From positions 279,045,102 through 279,109,101 of the forward strand of contig OW240913.1 of assembly GCA_933207985.1 (NCBI GenBank): a stretch of DNA of 64,000 nucleotides. Reading direction: 5' to 3'. This document shows positions 11,190 through 22,876 of the stretch, in pieces. The DNA comes from Pelobates cultripes. Its lineage: Eukaryota > Chordata > Amphibia > Anura > Pelobatidae. The position numbers and the translations under genes are program-made. A model generated the notes under the pieces. That model was not told the DNA's origin and searched no databases. It saw only the letters and a program-made list of their open reading frames with translations. Numbering within the stretch: position 1 is the stretch's first letter; every line of letters begins with the position of its first letter.

Positions 11190-12620
11190 GTCACTTGGCT
11201 CTGCCCTCCTAGCTACTGCCTGTCCCCATGCTTACTCTTGGTATGATTTAGCGCTTGGGGTCATGGTTTGTTTCAGATCATTGGTGCTGGGATGCTGTCT
11301 CTATATGTTTACCACATGTTATGCATCTCTATATTTGTGTGCCCCATACGTCCATGTACTGCTGCAACAGTATTGCTCTCATTGTTTACATTCGTGGAAA
11401 CCAAGTCTGTCAGCTCCCCTGCGGATGGGATCAGTACCGATCTCCAGTTTCTAGTGAGCAGTTTTGCCGCCTCTACCATTATGAGAAACAGTTTGCGAAT
11501 GGGCTTTGAAAGGTTATGGAGCATGATGTCCAGGAGGTACGTTTCTACAGACCGTGGCACCCGTGTCCCTGTACTTTTAGTGACTAGCTCTCCTACCCCC
11601 GACCAGAATGGCTTTATCAGCGAGCATGTCCACTAGATATGGAGTGTTTCTCGGGGGGACCCCTGGCATATCCAGTATTTGTTATGTTGTTTTGTACATT
11701 TTGGATATTTTATTGGGTGTCAGGTACCACTTGTATAGTAGCTTCCTCAAGATCTCAAAATGTGAGGAACAAGACGATAAGCCTTTGTGCGCTGCAAAGG
11801 TGTTACTCCACTCTTGAGGTGTCAGGTCCCTCCCTAGGTTTTTGTGCCACCCTTTCTGAAACCCCCACAGCTGTGCTTGTGGTTCTTCTATAAGCGTGGA
11901 GTAGCAAAATTAGTTGTTTTCTGCTGTTGCATATTAAGACATTTGTGTTCGAATTGTGTCATATGTTCTATCTTGTTCTCTCTTCTGTTCTGTCGTTTCT
12001 CCCCCCTGAGTGTGTGGTGCATTTGGACATGTGTAGGAGATGGAATTGCATCTTCAGGTCTGGGAAGCTCTTTAGTGCACCCTGATGAGTTACTTGGTGT
12101 ATGTGGGTCACATTGTGTGCTGCCCATAACTTGAAATTGAATGAGGGGTTCAGTATGTGTAGGGTTTTCAGCGGGGTCGCAGGGGACCAACTGGATGCAG
12201 AGCACACCCTGAATCTGTTTTTGTCCCATACAGAAAGCATGAGTCTGGTGGTCGGTAACATCTTGGTGGTGTGGGGTCTTAGCTCTTTGGGTGCCCACAA
12301 AAAGTGTGGCAGGTGTTTCCCATCTAGTCTGTGTGTCTCTAGAGCCACCCATTGAGAGGTCTGAATTTGGGAACATTGTCTAACTGTGTGGCCCTGTGGT
12401 ATTCTCTCACGTTGGGGAATCCCAGTCCCCCACCCCTTACGGTGCGAGACAGGAGCCTCCATGGGACTCTTGGTTTCTTACTTTGCCAGCCAAATTTCAT
12501 CAATGTCGTCTGTAAGGCCCTAAGGAACTCGGAAGGGGCGTTACTTTGTAGTGTGCAGAACAGGAACAGAATTTTTGGTAATATCACCATTTTGATTGCT
12601 GCACATCTGCTAGACATGTA
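11190..12620 (-). pseudogene. L1-clade LINE ORF2 C-terminal half, antisense
   Basis: The minus-strand frame 12617-12339 contains IKMVILPKILFLFCTL, FGWQSKKPRV and GGGLGFPNVREYHRATQL, the hallmark region downstream of reverse transcriptase in L1 ORF2. The frame at 12462-11968 continues with WVALETH and SVWDKNRF, and 11560-11309 holds AAKLLTRNW, near the C-terminus. Frameshifts separate these parts. The element is 5'-truncated at about 12620 and its 3' end abuts the + strand L1 near 11140-11190. Confidence 0.8.
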
Positions 12621-14497
12621 TTACTAACACTGTAAAGATCCTTTAACATATCCACACTTAGTGAGATTAATTGAATAATACTACTCACATTTCTGTAATG
12701 TAAGCTGTTTTTTAAAATACATTTTAAATGCTCTTTTTCTCAATTCTGGATCAATACATGACAAGAGTTTTTTAAGATCACTTTGCTCTAGCAAATGTAA
12801 ACTTTCCATGTGTAGGTGCACAGGTGTTTGTGATGAGGTGTGGTATTCACAAAATATATCTCAGTATTAATCTTTACGAGCAAATCTTTTTGTTTCATAA
12901 TCTTTAAGGTTGTCATTCAAATCCTGTGTTTTACAAGTTATTATATACGCACTCCAGATTTAATATATTTGTGATCTTTTTTTTTCTTTTTGAGTATTAG
13001 AAAATAAGTACACTGAACCATTTTCATGCTTTCAATTATTTTATTGTATTTGATCTAATTATTGAAGTTGTCATGATTAGTAGTCCAAGTGCCTTCTATA
13101 CTTCCATAGCTCTCAGCATGCAGTGTATGAGATGACAGATCCATCATTTAAAATAGATGATTGATGCCAGCACAATGACTGAGCAGGTTAAAGAGATTGA
13201 AAATCTTTTTTTTTTTTTTTCAACTTCGTTAGTTTGAAGTTCACCTTTAGCAAAAAAATTCCAGTTGTAATACCTAATATTGGACCTACCATTTCTGCTG
13301 CTGGGAACTCTGTTCTTTGTTAAGGTGAAAATGGCACCTGCTCATAAGCAGCACCAAGAACTCTTGTCACCTATGATCTGCAATTTTCCAATTACTCCAA
13401 GCAGTTTTCTAAGTTCCATAAACAAAGGGGAAAAGAAGCCCTCTGACTTCTCTAGAGCTTTGTATAAACATGCTTGAAATAAAATGTGATTCTTTCTACT
13501 CTGTACTTCATACTTTTGTTTTATAAATTGAAAAATGAGTCCATTCTAAATTCTTAACTACGAATACTTCAGGTTTAAATGGGTTGAATATTATACATAT
13601 CAATCTATTTTTTTTTAGTTTAATATATTTATTAATGCCATTTTGTTTCATAGTGATATGCATATCAGTAATCCTCACTCTGCAGTATAGTTAGGCCAGT
13701 ACATCTAAAATATTAGGATATGGACTTTTGTGTGTATGTATAATTAATGCCTTGGATGATTGGAGACCACAATTTTTACATATGGGATAAAGTCCCCCAA
13801 TCTCATATTTTCCTCCTTTGTCAAGGAAGAGAAAGCTAATTTCATGCTTAGCTTTGACCATCATTACTTTTCATAATTGGGCATCATCTTCCTCTATGAC
13901 TGCGTTTGGGTTCCACAAGAACAAAATTGAGGTTCCGCCGTGAATCGCCACATCCGAGATGGCTGCAGCTTCCTGCTGTTCCCGGAAGGTTGTAAACAGC
14001 AGAGATCGCGCACCCACAATCTTATTAAGAAATCCTGAGATTGCCACCCACTTATGCATGCCCTGTGTTAGCTCACCCTGTGTCAGCCTGCCCAGCGTCA
14101 TTTAAGTTGAGAATTCCTCCCAGTCTGCCTATTTTGCTCTGAAACACATAATTCCCTTGAAATTCTCCTCATAGTTCTGATTTGGTGAATAACAGGCAGG
14201 GTTATTGACTAAATTCAGATTCCAGGTAGTTTTCCCTGGAAATTATGGTTTAAAGCTGATATGACATCATAGCAGACTTTGAGAATAATTACCCTTTGAC
14301 TAATTTAGCCTCATATTTGCTGCTAGACTACTAATAATTTGTAATCTACAAAATAAATTCGGAATCTATAAAATAAATTTTGTATTTTTTTTTTTTTTGG
14401 TATTCACTGATTTCTTCTTCCAGTGTTTTTGCACACCATATCAGATTTAATGAACTGACAAATGACTAATACATTTTTTTTTTATTCCCAAACTAAT
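12621..14497. other. ascc3 intron A, no clear element
   Basis: AT-rich. The more GC-rich stretch 13870-14100 looks like an old repeat, but I could not assign it. Confidence 0.5.
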
Positions 14498-14600
14498 GAC
14501 TGAGGTTACATTGCAAGGCATCAAACCCAGAAACCATGTGGTTTACAAAGATTTTACTACAGTTTGCACATTTACCAACTGAGCCATCTCACGGAAAAGA
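14498..14600 (-). mobile_element. tRNA-derived SINE head
   Basis: Read on the minus strand it starts GAGATGGCTCAGTTGGTAAA, which contains a pol III A box (TGGCTCAGTTGG). About 55 bases later comes GGTTTGATGCC, a match to the B box GGTTCGANNCC. This is the layout of a tRNA-like SINE head and not an intact tRNA gene (no complete cloverleaf). Confidence 0.65.
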
Positions 14601-15577
14601 AATTAGACAGAGAGGGAGAGATAATTAAACAGGAACATCAATAGATTTTACTAAGACATTTGGTCCCCAGATGCTTATAATGAGAAATACAGAGAACAGA
14701 AAATATACAATTAAATGTTTCTTACTACAATAAAAACACAGAGAATAAAGCATATAGCCAGTATGCACATAGTACATACATAGCAGTACTATAAATCTTT
14801 TATATTTTTTGTGACATGGCACTATGACAAATGTCCAGAGAGGACATTTTCAGGCACGTCCTCAAGAGAATTTAAAAAGGTAAACACTTAAAGCTAAAAT
14901 ATATTATAAAAAGAAAATACAGCAACATTTTGTATTTTTTTTACGAAAAAAAAAATAAAAAAATTCTATTGTATTTTTATGTACATTAAAAATGTCAGCC
15001 CACCCTCTGTCAGTGATAGAGAGTGGGAGCATTCAGGTGCTCAGATCACAATATAAATTAAGAAAATTATATATTTTACTGTCATTTAGCCTGATACTGC
15101 CCTTTAGATTAGTGTATATTGTGACACCTGCAGATATGTTTTTGTGACTGTGTTAAAAGTCTACATTAGAAAACAAGTTATTTTAGTTGGGCTTCTCATT
15201 TTTATTTTTATTTTTTTATTAAACATATTTACAAATAATTTTATTTTAAAAATATATATAGTCTGCATGCAATCTGTATAAATCAGTTACATACCCAAAA
15301 AAAACACACCAAAACAACAACATTGCTTCTGATACAGTGGGAGCATTCAAAGCCTCTGTTAGGTGCTCAGCTCACAATATTGGCCACAGGAAACATTATT
15401 TCTTATACTGCCATTTAGAGATTACTGCCCTTTAGATTAGTGCCCACTGTGGCATATGAGATAGGTTTATTTATTTTTATGATCATGTAGAAACTGTTAA
15501 AAGCCTGCAGCTTGAAACAAGTTATTTGGTTTGGCTTTTCACATTTTTATTTATTTTTACTTATTTACATATTTTAT

Positions 15578-15657
15578 TTAACCCCTTAAGGACCAAACTT
15601 CTGGAATAAAAGGGAATCATGACATGTCACACATGTCATATGTCCTTAAGGGGTTAA
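15578..15657 (+). mobile_element. 80-bp palindromic mini-MITE with TTAA ends
   Basis: Starts TTAACCCCTTAAGGAC and ends GTCCTTAAGGGGTTAA. The interior has ATGACATGTCACACATGTCAT. A second copy in reverse orientation lies at 38957-39036, and a remnant end at 32403-32416. Confidence 0.85.
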
Positions 15658-16155
15658 AGGAACACTATAGTCACCATAACAACTACAGTTTAATGTAGTT
15701 CTGGATAGTATTTTGAAGCTTTCTTCAGGCATTTTCATGTAAAACACTGCCTTTTCTAAGAAAAGGCAGTGTTTACATTGCCCCTAGGGACACTTCCAAG
15801 TGGCCACTACTCAAATGGCCACTGGAGGTGCTTCCTGGTTCAGTGCTGCACAGAGATGCATTGATTCATAGAGATGCATTGATTCAATGCATTTCTATGA
15901 GGAGGTGCTGATAGGCCAAAACAGTGTTTGGCCCTGCCCCCTTGCCGATTTTAGCCATTTGGCTTAGAATTGGCTATTTTGATGATGTCACCAAGGGGCT
16001 GGGGTCAGCGCCGGCGGATCTTTGGAGAGCTGAAAATAAGGTGAGTTGTAACCCATTTTGAGGGGGCTAATGGGGGCAAGCCACCTAAATGGTGGGTTTA
16101 GCACTATAGGGTCAGGAATACATGTGTTTTCCTGACCCTATAGTAATCCTTTTAA
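15654..16155 (-). mobile_element. T2/Kolobok-like MITE, about 502 bp, reverse orientation
   Basis: TTAAAGGAACACTATAGTC at left. At right, GGTCAGGAATACATG...CTGACCCTATAGTAATCCTTTTAA. It shares its left TTAA with the right TTAA of the preceding mini-MITE. Related to 2109-2703 in inverted orientation. Confidence 0.85.
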
Positions 16156-16599
16156 TATAATGTTTATTTTTTTATTTTTTATTTTTTTCTGCATACTATC
16201 AGTAGAAATCTGTGATATACCCACCCCCCCAAAAAAAAAAAAAAAAAATCTTTCTAAGAGCTGTTAACAATACATCGTCCTTTGCAGTCAGGTAGTGAAA
16301 TATGTAGTAAAGTGTTCTCTTTACTCAAGTCTGAGCCAAAATCCTGCTTATGTTCATTTCTTTCTAAGAGCGTTATAAAAAAACAAACAAAAAAAAAATA
16401 TGCATCCTTTGCAGTCAGGTAGTGAGACCTGTTTAAAAGTGTTTTAATCTCTTTGCTCAAAGACTGATTAAAAATCTTCTTAGATTAAGTTATTTTTAAT
16501 AGCATTATAATAAAAAAACAGCATCCATTGCAGTCAGGTAGTGAGATCTGTATTTTTTTCAGGTTACAGAAGTGTTTTTTTTTTGTTTTTTTTTAACCA

Positions 16600-17190
16600 A
16601 CCAACAGCCATGAATTTGGACATCTGGTTAAAACAAGGAACTATTAAGAGAAAAAGTATACCTACTTCTAACTGTTCGACAAATATAGAAACTGAGAAAG
16701 ACGATACAACAAGAAATGAAGAAAACAAGTCCGAAGTAGTTGAATCTACTATTCCTCAAATAGCAGAGACAAGTGACAAGTCAAAGAAAAAAGAAAAGCA
16801 CACAATGCTGCCCAGTCTTTTTCTCAAACAAAGAAAAGAAAATATGATGGCAGCTACTTAAAATTTGGATTCACAAGTGCCAGAAATAAAAATATTTCTC
16901 AATGCACAATATTGCCAAACAGTTCGTTATCACCTGCTAAATTACGTAGTCATTTTGAGCAGAACCACCCAGAGTACAAAGATAAAGACATTGCCTTTTT
17001 TAAGCGAAAGCTTCAGGTGTACCATAAGACTAAACAGTTTATGAGCAAAATATTTAAAAATGACAATAAAAAAAGCCCCTTATAAAAAGGTTTGTGCTAC
17101 GGCACAAATGTTTTTTCAGGAATTCCACGATGTTGATATACTATGTCAAAGGGTTCCACGGGAAAAAAATTATTGGGAACCCCTGCACTA
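16600..17190 (+). pseudogene. hAT-type (ZBED/Charlie-like) transposase N-terminal remnant
   Basis: The frame from MNLDIWLKQG (16610) is acidic and lysine-rich. After a stop it continues with YLKFGFTSARN, then SPAKLRSHFEQNHPEYKDKD, the BED zinc-finger region of hAT transposases. The second zinc cysteine expected in CxxC is missing (SQCTILP), while the two histidines remain. The catalytic DDE and dimerisation parts are absent. GGGAACCCCTG ending at 17189 resembles a hAT 3' terminus (inverse CAGGGGTTCCC). Frameshifts and stops make it dead. Confidence 0.65.
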
Positions 17191-17365
17191 TGAGTTATCT
17201 CACGTCCTTCAGAGTTTGCTAGAAGATAATTTGTACAAAATACAGATATGGGAACACTGCACACATAAACAGAAAATACAATTTTAAATTTTACAAAGTT
17301 ATCTAATGTCACCTGTCTTAGGAAACAAATATAGGGATTTAGTTTCACCACATGGCCATATTGTG

Positions 17366-17512
17366 TTAAAGAGACGCTGTAGACATCTAGACCACTCCAT
17401 CTCACTAACGTGATTTGGGTACAGTGCAGTGTTTACATTGCAGCACTAAGTCTGCCTCCAGTGGCTGTCTGCCAGTCAGCTATGTATTCCTTGCACTATA
17501 GTATCCCTTTAA
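17366..17512 (+). mobile_element. Short T2-like MITE, 147 bp
   Basis: TTAAAGAGACGCTGTAGACA at left and CACTATAGTATCCCTTTAA at right, with TTAA at both ends. Most of the family interior has been lost. Confidence 0.75.
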
Positions 17513-17939
17513 GCCCGCCACTACATTACAGTACTCCAATATCTGTGGGCCCCTTGCTAACATCAATGCTTACAGCTTATACTACTGACGAGAATCACAT
17601 GTCTTATGCCTTTAAAAGAGAGCTGACTGTCCCTAAGGTTGATTAAACTCTTTCTACCTTGGCCTCCTTTTCTTTTGGAGGATAATACGTCATCCAAGGA
17701 CTCAATGGACAAGTTCTTTTTCTCCTCACCGTCTGTGTGGCCTGCCTGTTGGTGGCCATGTCATTGTGGTGTGTCGAAGTCCCAGTTAAGTTAAAGCTTC
17801 CAAAACGTTTCCTGTTTGACACTGTTTGATTTTCACCATATTGACAACTTGGTGGACCATGTGACTAACTAAAAAAGAATAATTTCTCCTATTCTTAAAA
17901 TTGAACAGAGTATGTTGTTTAACTAAAACCTCTTAAAGA

Positions 17940-18260
17940 TTTATGAGAAAAGGTACATTTGCAGATCATCTTGGACCTGCCTTTGGTACAGGAGGACCGA
18001 TTCAGAACTGGACAAACGTGGATCTGAAAGAAGTCATACTTTCATATTCTGATCCATCACTGATCCATCAGATAATCACTGCTAACTGTGAGATTCCTTT
18101 TGGAACAGGCACTACTAGTTGGTCTACTTGCCCTTTGGGCTGGCCATGTCTCTCATGGTGTTCACCAAGGTTTTTTGTGCCTTGATTTTTAAGCGCATAC
18201 CCTTGGGCATTCTGTTTTATATATAAACAATATTCTGTTACAGGTGACCTCTTATGATCT
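17940..18260 (+). pseudogene. DIRS-like reverse transcriptase fragment
   Basis: In two + frames, separated by a shift near 18110, I read NVDLKEVILSYSD (compare VDLKDAYFHIPI) and then LPFGLAMSLMVFTKVF, close to the DIRS-type LPFGLxxxPxVFTKVL block. DIRS elements are tyrosine-recombinase retrotransposons common in amphibians. The recombinase and terminal repeats were not found. A gypsy-like origin is possible. Confidence 0.45.
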
Positions 18261-18629
18261 GATAGTTTGGCATACCAACTTGCAATTCTTTCTCTTGACT
18301 GACCATGGTTGGTGTCAGGATACCTTTTCAATCCAAGTGTCAATCTTGTACACATTGCAACACTGTACGGTACTTCATTCCAGTATCAATGTTGACACAA
18401 GGTGATCCTACCCAGGCATAAGTGACGCTGCGTGTTATTTCAACATTCAGTGATGCGGCCCTGTATTTGTCCGCTCTTAATTTATAACTGCTGTTAAGGT
18501 TCCCTGATTAAGATGAACAATTGGAGAAAAACTGTGGTGGTGGTGGGCCGCGCTGAACTATACAAAAGGTAATGAAGAAAGTATATAATTACATACAGTT
18601 GATAGAAGAAAATTCTGTACAATATGTCT

Positions 18630-19090
18630 TAAAAAGATTAAAAAAAAACATAATAGTGCAATATCCGGACGGCCCGGAAGTGACCTAAACTGAACACCTG
18701 ACTTAACGGATTGAAGATCACAGCCTATATAAGCCGATAATTGGACTTTTAAGTCATTAACTTTTGAGAAAGCCACGGTAAAACTCGTAAAGTGTGGACC
18801 TGAAACCAGAGACTCCATTGTGGACTGGTACTTTTTATCTAATTTTATCACATTTTTATATATATTGTTAAATAAAGTACTTTTTTAATTTCTTGGATAC
18901 CTGGAAAGCACAGTCGGAGTGGAACAGGATAGACACTCCCCTTGATTTGTTGGGAGAGTAAGCGTGATATGATTGGGGGTACCTCCGGGAGAGCAAGTCC
19001 GACTGGCTCCGGGCACAGAAATGTATCTCCTGCAGACATACAGTGGCAGCACTTGAGTGGTGCATATCACACACCAACAGTCGCATTTTG
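18630..19090 (+). repeat. Penelope-terminal-like repeat (weak)
   Basis: It contains TATATAAGCC, then TTGAGAAAGCCACGGTAAAA near 18762-18784 and an AATAAAG signal near 18870. This is the order seen in the terminal repeat at 31100-31480. The similarity is short. Confidence 0.3.
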
Positions 19091-20035
19091 TGTGGGCTAT
19101 TTAAACCCTTAATACTAAGTAATAATATCTTAAGGGAGTGGTTAGCTATAATTGGTAGTTACCCGATGCTCTCCATCTAATAACTGTGCAAGACCATTGC
19201 TAACTTACGCATCCATGCATGGTTTGGCCGAGTTATGGACGATATGTTTCTGTGCCATTTGTGTTTGCCATATCACATACAATTGATTGGACCTCAGTCT
19301 AAGTGTTGCAAACGTCTGTGTAGAGTTTGTGGCTTGTGTTTGCAGGTAATTGGTAGACTGGAGTGAATGTGCGGTAATAAGTAGGGGCAAGTGGGAAGTG
19401 TGGGGGTTAAATATAACTAATGGTAACAAAAACAAGTGTGTTGGTGCACCGAATCAGTAATTTTGAGCTGTTTGGAGGGTGCCATTATATGCAGCTTGTT
19501 TGGCCCCGTCAGGGAAGCTTTGTCAGCTCGGTATTCAGCTGTTAATTACTTGCGTTGAGCTAGTGAGATGCCAGAGCTTATCCTCCATGTGCCTGCTGTC
19601 TCCGGCAGTTGGCCATGCCCACCTGACAATGATAATTTTTTAATGGAAGGAATGCATAAAAATACTACAATTTGATGTTTGCTGCAAATCACCATGATTT
19701 TGCAATACACTCTCCAGGGCCTTGACTCCAACCCCTCTATGGTACCTCTGCCTCCTTATAGTATATTATAAACACTAGTGGTCAAAATAATGGAATCTGG
19801 CAATGGCAATTTTATATTTCTAAAATTTGATGGCTCATAGCATAATTTTTAGAATAATGTTATAAAATTACATATCACTGAAAGAATTTCATGTAGAATA
19901 TAATGCAGCAAATATTTAATTATCTTTATTCTATCAATAGCTATTTCAGAATAACCAGAAAAAAAAAAAAATAAAAAAAACAGTAAACAAAAATAAAATC
20001 AAAAAAGTGCCTTGTGTAACATTAAGTGGATTTTC

Positions 20036-20215
20036 GAAAAGAGACCCTCTAGTCACCAAAACAACTTGAGCTTAATGAAGCAATTTTGGTTATATAGGTC
20101 ATGCTCTGCTCAATTTAGGAGTTTAATCACTTTGTTTATGCAGCTCTAGCACACTCCCTGCATGTGATTTACACAACCCTCCTAAGCACTTCCTGTAAAG
20201 AGTCCTCTAATGTTT
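20036..20215. repeat. Degenerate T2-type MITE fragment
   Basis: GAGACCCTCTAGTCACCAAA and CTTGAGCTTAATGAAG match the interior of the T2-type family also seen at 23595-23720 and 26620-27000. No right terminus is visible. Confidence 0.5.
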
Positions 20216-20454
20216 ACACTTTCTTTGTTGTATATTATGTTACTGTGTTTGGAATGTTTAATTATTATTATTTATTTTTTTTTACAATATTTTTATTTAT
20301 TTTTTTATTAATCAAGATTGCATTACAGGATAAAACATTTCATGAGAATAACATGTTCCACTATTTTAAAGATTACAATAGGTCAAGCCGTATATCCGGG
20401 TATATTAAGTTGTTAATAAGTATAACACAGAAATATATTTATATCTCAGGGACA

Positions 20455-21669
20455 TACTGTATATACTCGAGTATAAGCCGACCCGAATATAAGCCGAGGC
20501 CCCTAATTTTACCACAAAAAACTGGGAAAATGTATTGACTCGAGTATAAGCCTAGGGTGGGAAATGCAGTAGCTACTGGTAAATTTCTAAATTAAATGAG
20601 ATCCCAATAAAATTACATTAATTGAATATTTATTTACAGTGTGTGTATAGAATGAATGCAGAGTGTGTGTATAGAATGAATGCAGAGTGTGTCTATAGAA
20701 TGAATGCAGAGTGTGTGTATAGAATGAATGCAGAGTGTGTATATAATGCAGTGTGTGTGTTTGTGCAGTGTGTGTAAACTGGATGAGGGGAGGACATTTT
20801 TATTTTTATTTAATTATATTTTAATATTATTATATTATATTATTATTATTATTATTATTATTATTTTAATATTATATTATTTTAATATTATTAGTTTAAT
20901 ATTTGCATCATTTTTTTTAAATGTTTTTTTCCCCCTACCTGCTTGTTGCCTGGTCAGGGAGGGGGGACAAAAAAACAATTTTTTAAAAAAATAATGCAAA
21001 TATTAAAATAATAATATAATAATAAAATAATATTAAAATAATATAATATTAAAATGATATTATTTTATTATTATATTATTATTTTAATATTTGCATTATT
21101 TTTTTTTTAAATGTTTTTTGTCCCCCCTCCCTGGCCAGGCAGCAAGCAGGGAGGGGGGACAAAAAACCATAAAAAAAATAATGCAAATATTAAAATAATA
21201 ATATAATAATATTATTTTAATATTATTATTGTATTATTATTAAAATAAAATTATATTAAATCCCTGGTGGTCCAGTGGCATTGGCAGTTCAGTGGGGGGG
21301 CTGACAGTGAGCTGTTACTTACCTTCCTGCAGCTCCTGTCAGCTCCCTCCTCCTCCGTGCAGCTCCCCGGTCAGCTCCGTTCTGTTTACAGTGTAAGTCT
21401 TGCGAGACTTACACTGTGAGCAGAACGCAGCTGACCGAGGAGCTGCACGGAGGAGGAGGGAGCTGACAGGAGCTGCAGGAAGATAAGTAAGAGCTCGCTG
21501 TCAGCCCCCAACAGGACCGCCGGGCTTGTAATGAGCCCGGCGGTCCTGGTCTGTATTATGGCAATGTAAATTGCCATAATACAGACTGACTCGAGTATAA
21601 GCAGAGTTGGGGTTTTTCAGCACAAAAAATGTGCCGAAAAACTCGGCTTATACTCGAGTATATACGGTA
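20455..21669. mobile_element. TA-flanked, serial-hairpin DNA element, 1.2 kb, non-coding
   Basis: Terminal inverted repeats begin CTGTATATACTCGAGTATAA at left and, inverted, CCGTATATACTCGAGTATAA at right, each next to TA. This suggests a Tc1/mariner-type non-autonomous element. Inside, from left: a tandem repeat (20640-20750, GCAGAGTGTGTGTATAGAAT units); AT-rich arms with inverted G-rich blocks (20932-20967 against 21120-21155); and three hairpins at 21301-21505, 21512-21548 and 21550-21585. No coding frame. Confidence 0.75.
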
Positions 21670-22419
21670 GTTATTTTAGGCATAGAGAGAAACACTGCAG
21701 ATTTTAAGGGAGGTGCAAGTGGGCATATGGCGCAATCTAATAAAAAAAACAACAACAGAAAATGACATGTAACCTAACCTTCATATTTCCCCTGCCTGGT
21801 GTGCCCATTCAACCACCAATAACAAGAACAGTTTTCCGTTAGAAAGTAAATTGGCAGAAATTATTTGAAAAATGTGAATTTTTGAACTCTTTTCATAATC
21901 TGTATTAAATTATTTAATCCACACATTGATGTTTTCAATAAACATATTCTGTAATTAGTAATGTGTCAGAGCACTTAAAGATACAAGTAATATCATCCGT
22001 GTCAAATCAGCTCATACTGCATATATTTGCATGTTAATATGATGAAGCTTATAATTTATTCTGTTTAAACTAACAAGCTATTAGTGTGCCTAAAATGACC
22101 TTACAGACAGTGTACAGCAAGTTGTGGAATGATCTTTAAAATAGCTGACTCTGTTGATTAAAGTCAACCCATGCAGTAGATTAATCGTTTTGTGATTTTT
22201 ATGCACGATTTCTATAATCTGACCTCCATCAACTACCTTAAGGTTTGTCTTTAGGAAATAAAGCAGCTTCTTTTTTATATCTATAGCAACATATATATTG
22301 TGTTGAATCCTTTGCAGATTTATCATTGCTCTTTATTTACTGTAGTTTCAGCAGAGTAGAATGCACTTCTACTCAATTTTTTGTTTGTGGCAAGCCTTTA
22401 CACTCTTGCGATCGCCTTA

Positions 22420-22876
22420 TTAAAGGACCACTATAGGCACCCAGACCACTTCAGCTTAATGTGGTCTAGGTGCCAGGTCCAGCTAGGATTAACCCTTTCT
22501 TCTATAAACATAGCAGTTTCAGAGAAACTGCTATGTTTATAATAGGGTTAATCCAGCCTCTAGTGGCTGCCTCACTGACAGCCGCTAGAGGGCTTCCGCG
22601 CTTCTCACTGTGATTTTCACAGTGAGAAGACACCAGCGTCCATAGGAAAGCATTGAGAATGCTTTGCTATGGACTGGCTGAATGCGCGCGTGGCTCCTGC
22701 CGCGCATGCGCTTTCAGCCGATGACGTTGCTATGGAGGAGGAGAGGAGGAGGAGGAGAGTTCCCCGCCCGGCACTGGAGAAATAGGTAAATTTAACCCGT
22801 TCCTCCCCCTAGAGCCCGGCGGGAGGGGGACCCAGGAAAAGGAGTATGTTTTCCTGGCACTATAGTGGTCCTTTAA
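22420..22876 (+). mobile_element. T2-like MITE, 457 bp (GGACCACTATAGG subfamily)
   Basis: TTAAAGGACCACTATAGGCA at left and CACTATAGTGGTCCTTTAA at right. Contains a GC-rich middle (GCGCGCGTGGCTCC...CCGCGCATGCGC) and a hairpin near 22616. Deletion derivatives of the same subfamily lie at 23897-24182 and 26661-26863. Confidence 0.9.

Larger units (their letters stand above)
15000..16560 (+). repeat. Two-level tandem array interrupted by MITEs
   Basis: A unit of about 314 bp (GTGGGAGCATTCA...GCTCAG...CTGCCCTTTAGATTAGTG...) begins near 15023 and again near 15337. A third partial unit resumes at 16156, after two MITEs (15578-15657 and 15654-16155). Next, 16255-16560 holds three units of about 120 bp, each with GCAGTCAGGTAGTGA (16284, 16411, 16530). 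The array abuts the hAT remnant and may be part of it. Confidence 0.7.

Noticed and set aside
11888..12462. Long minus-strand frames as a possible host gene
   Set aside because: The sequence fits the L1 ORF2 C-terminus and is broken by frameshifts.
14498..14600. A functional tRNA gene
   Set aside because: A and B boxes are present, but I could not fold a complete cloverleaf with an anticodon arm, so a SINE is more likely.
15023..16545. A CRISPR-like array
   Set aside because: Units are long (120 and 314 bp), diverged and lack unique spacers, and the genome is vertebrate.
20164..20994. Open frames rich in Ile, Phe and Tyr
   Set aside because: They come from AT-rich repeats and are not membrane proteins.
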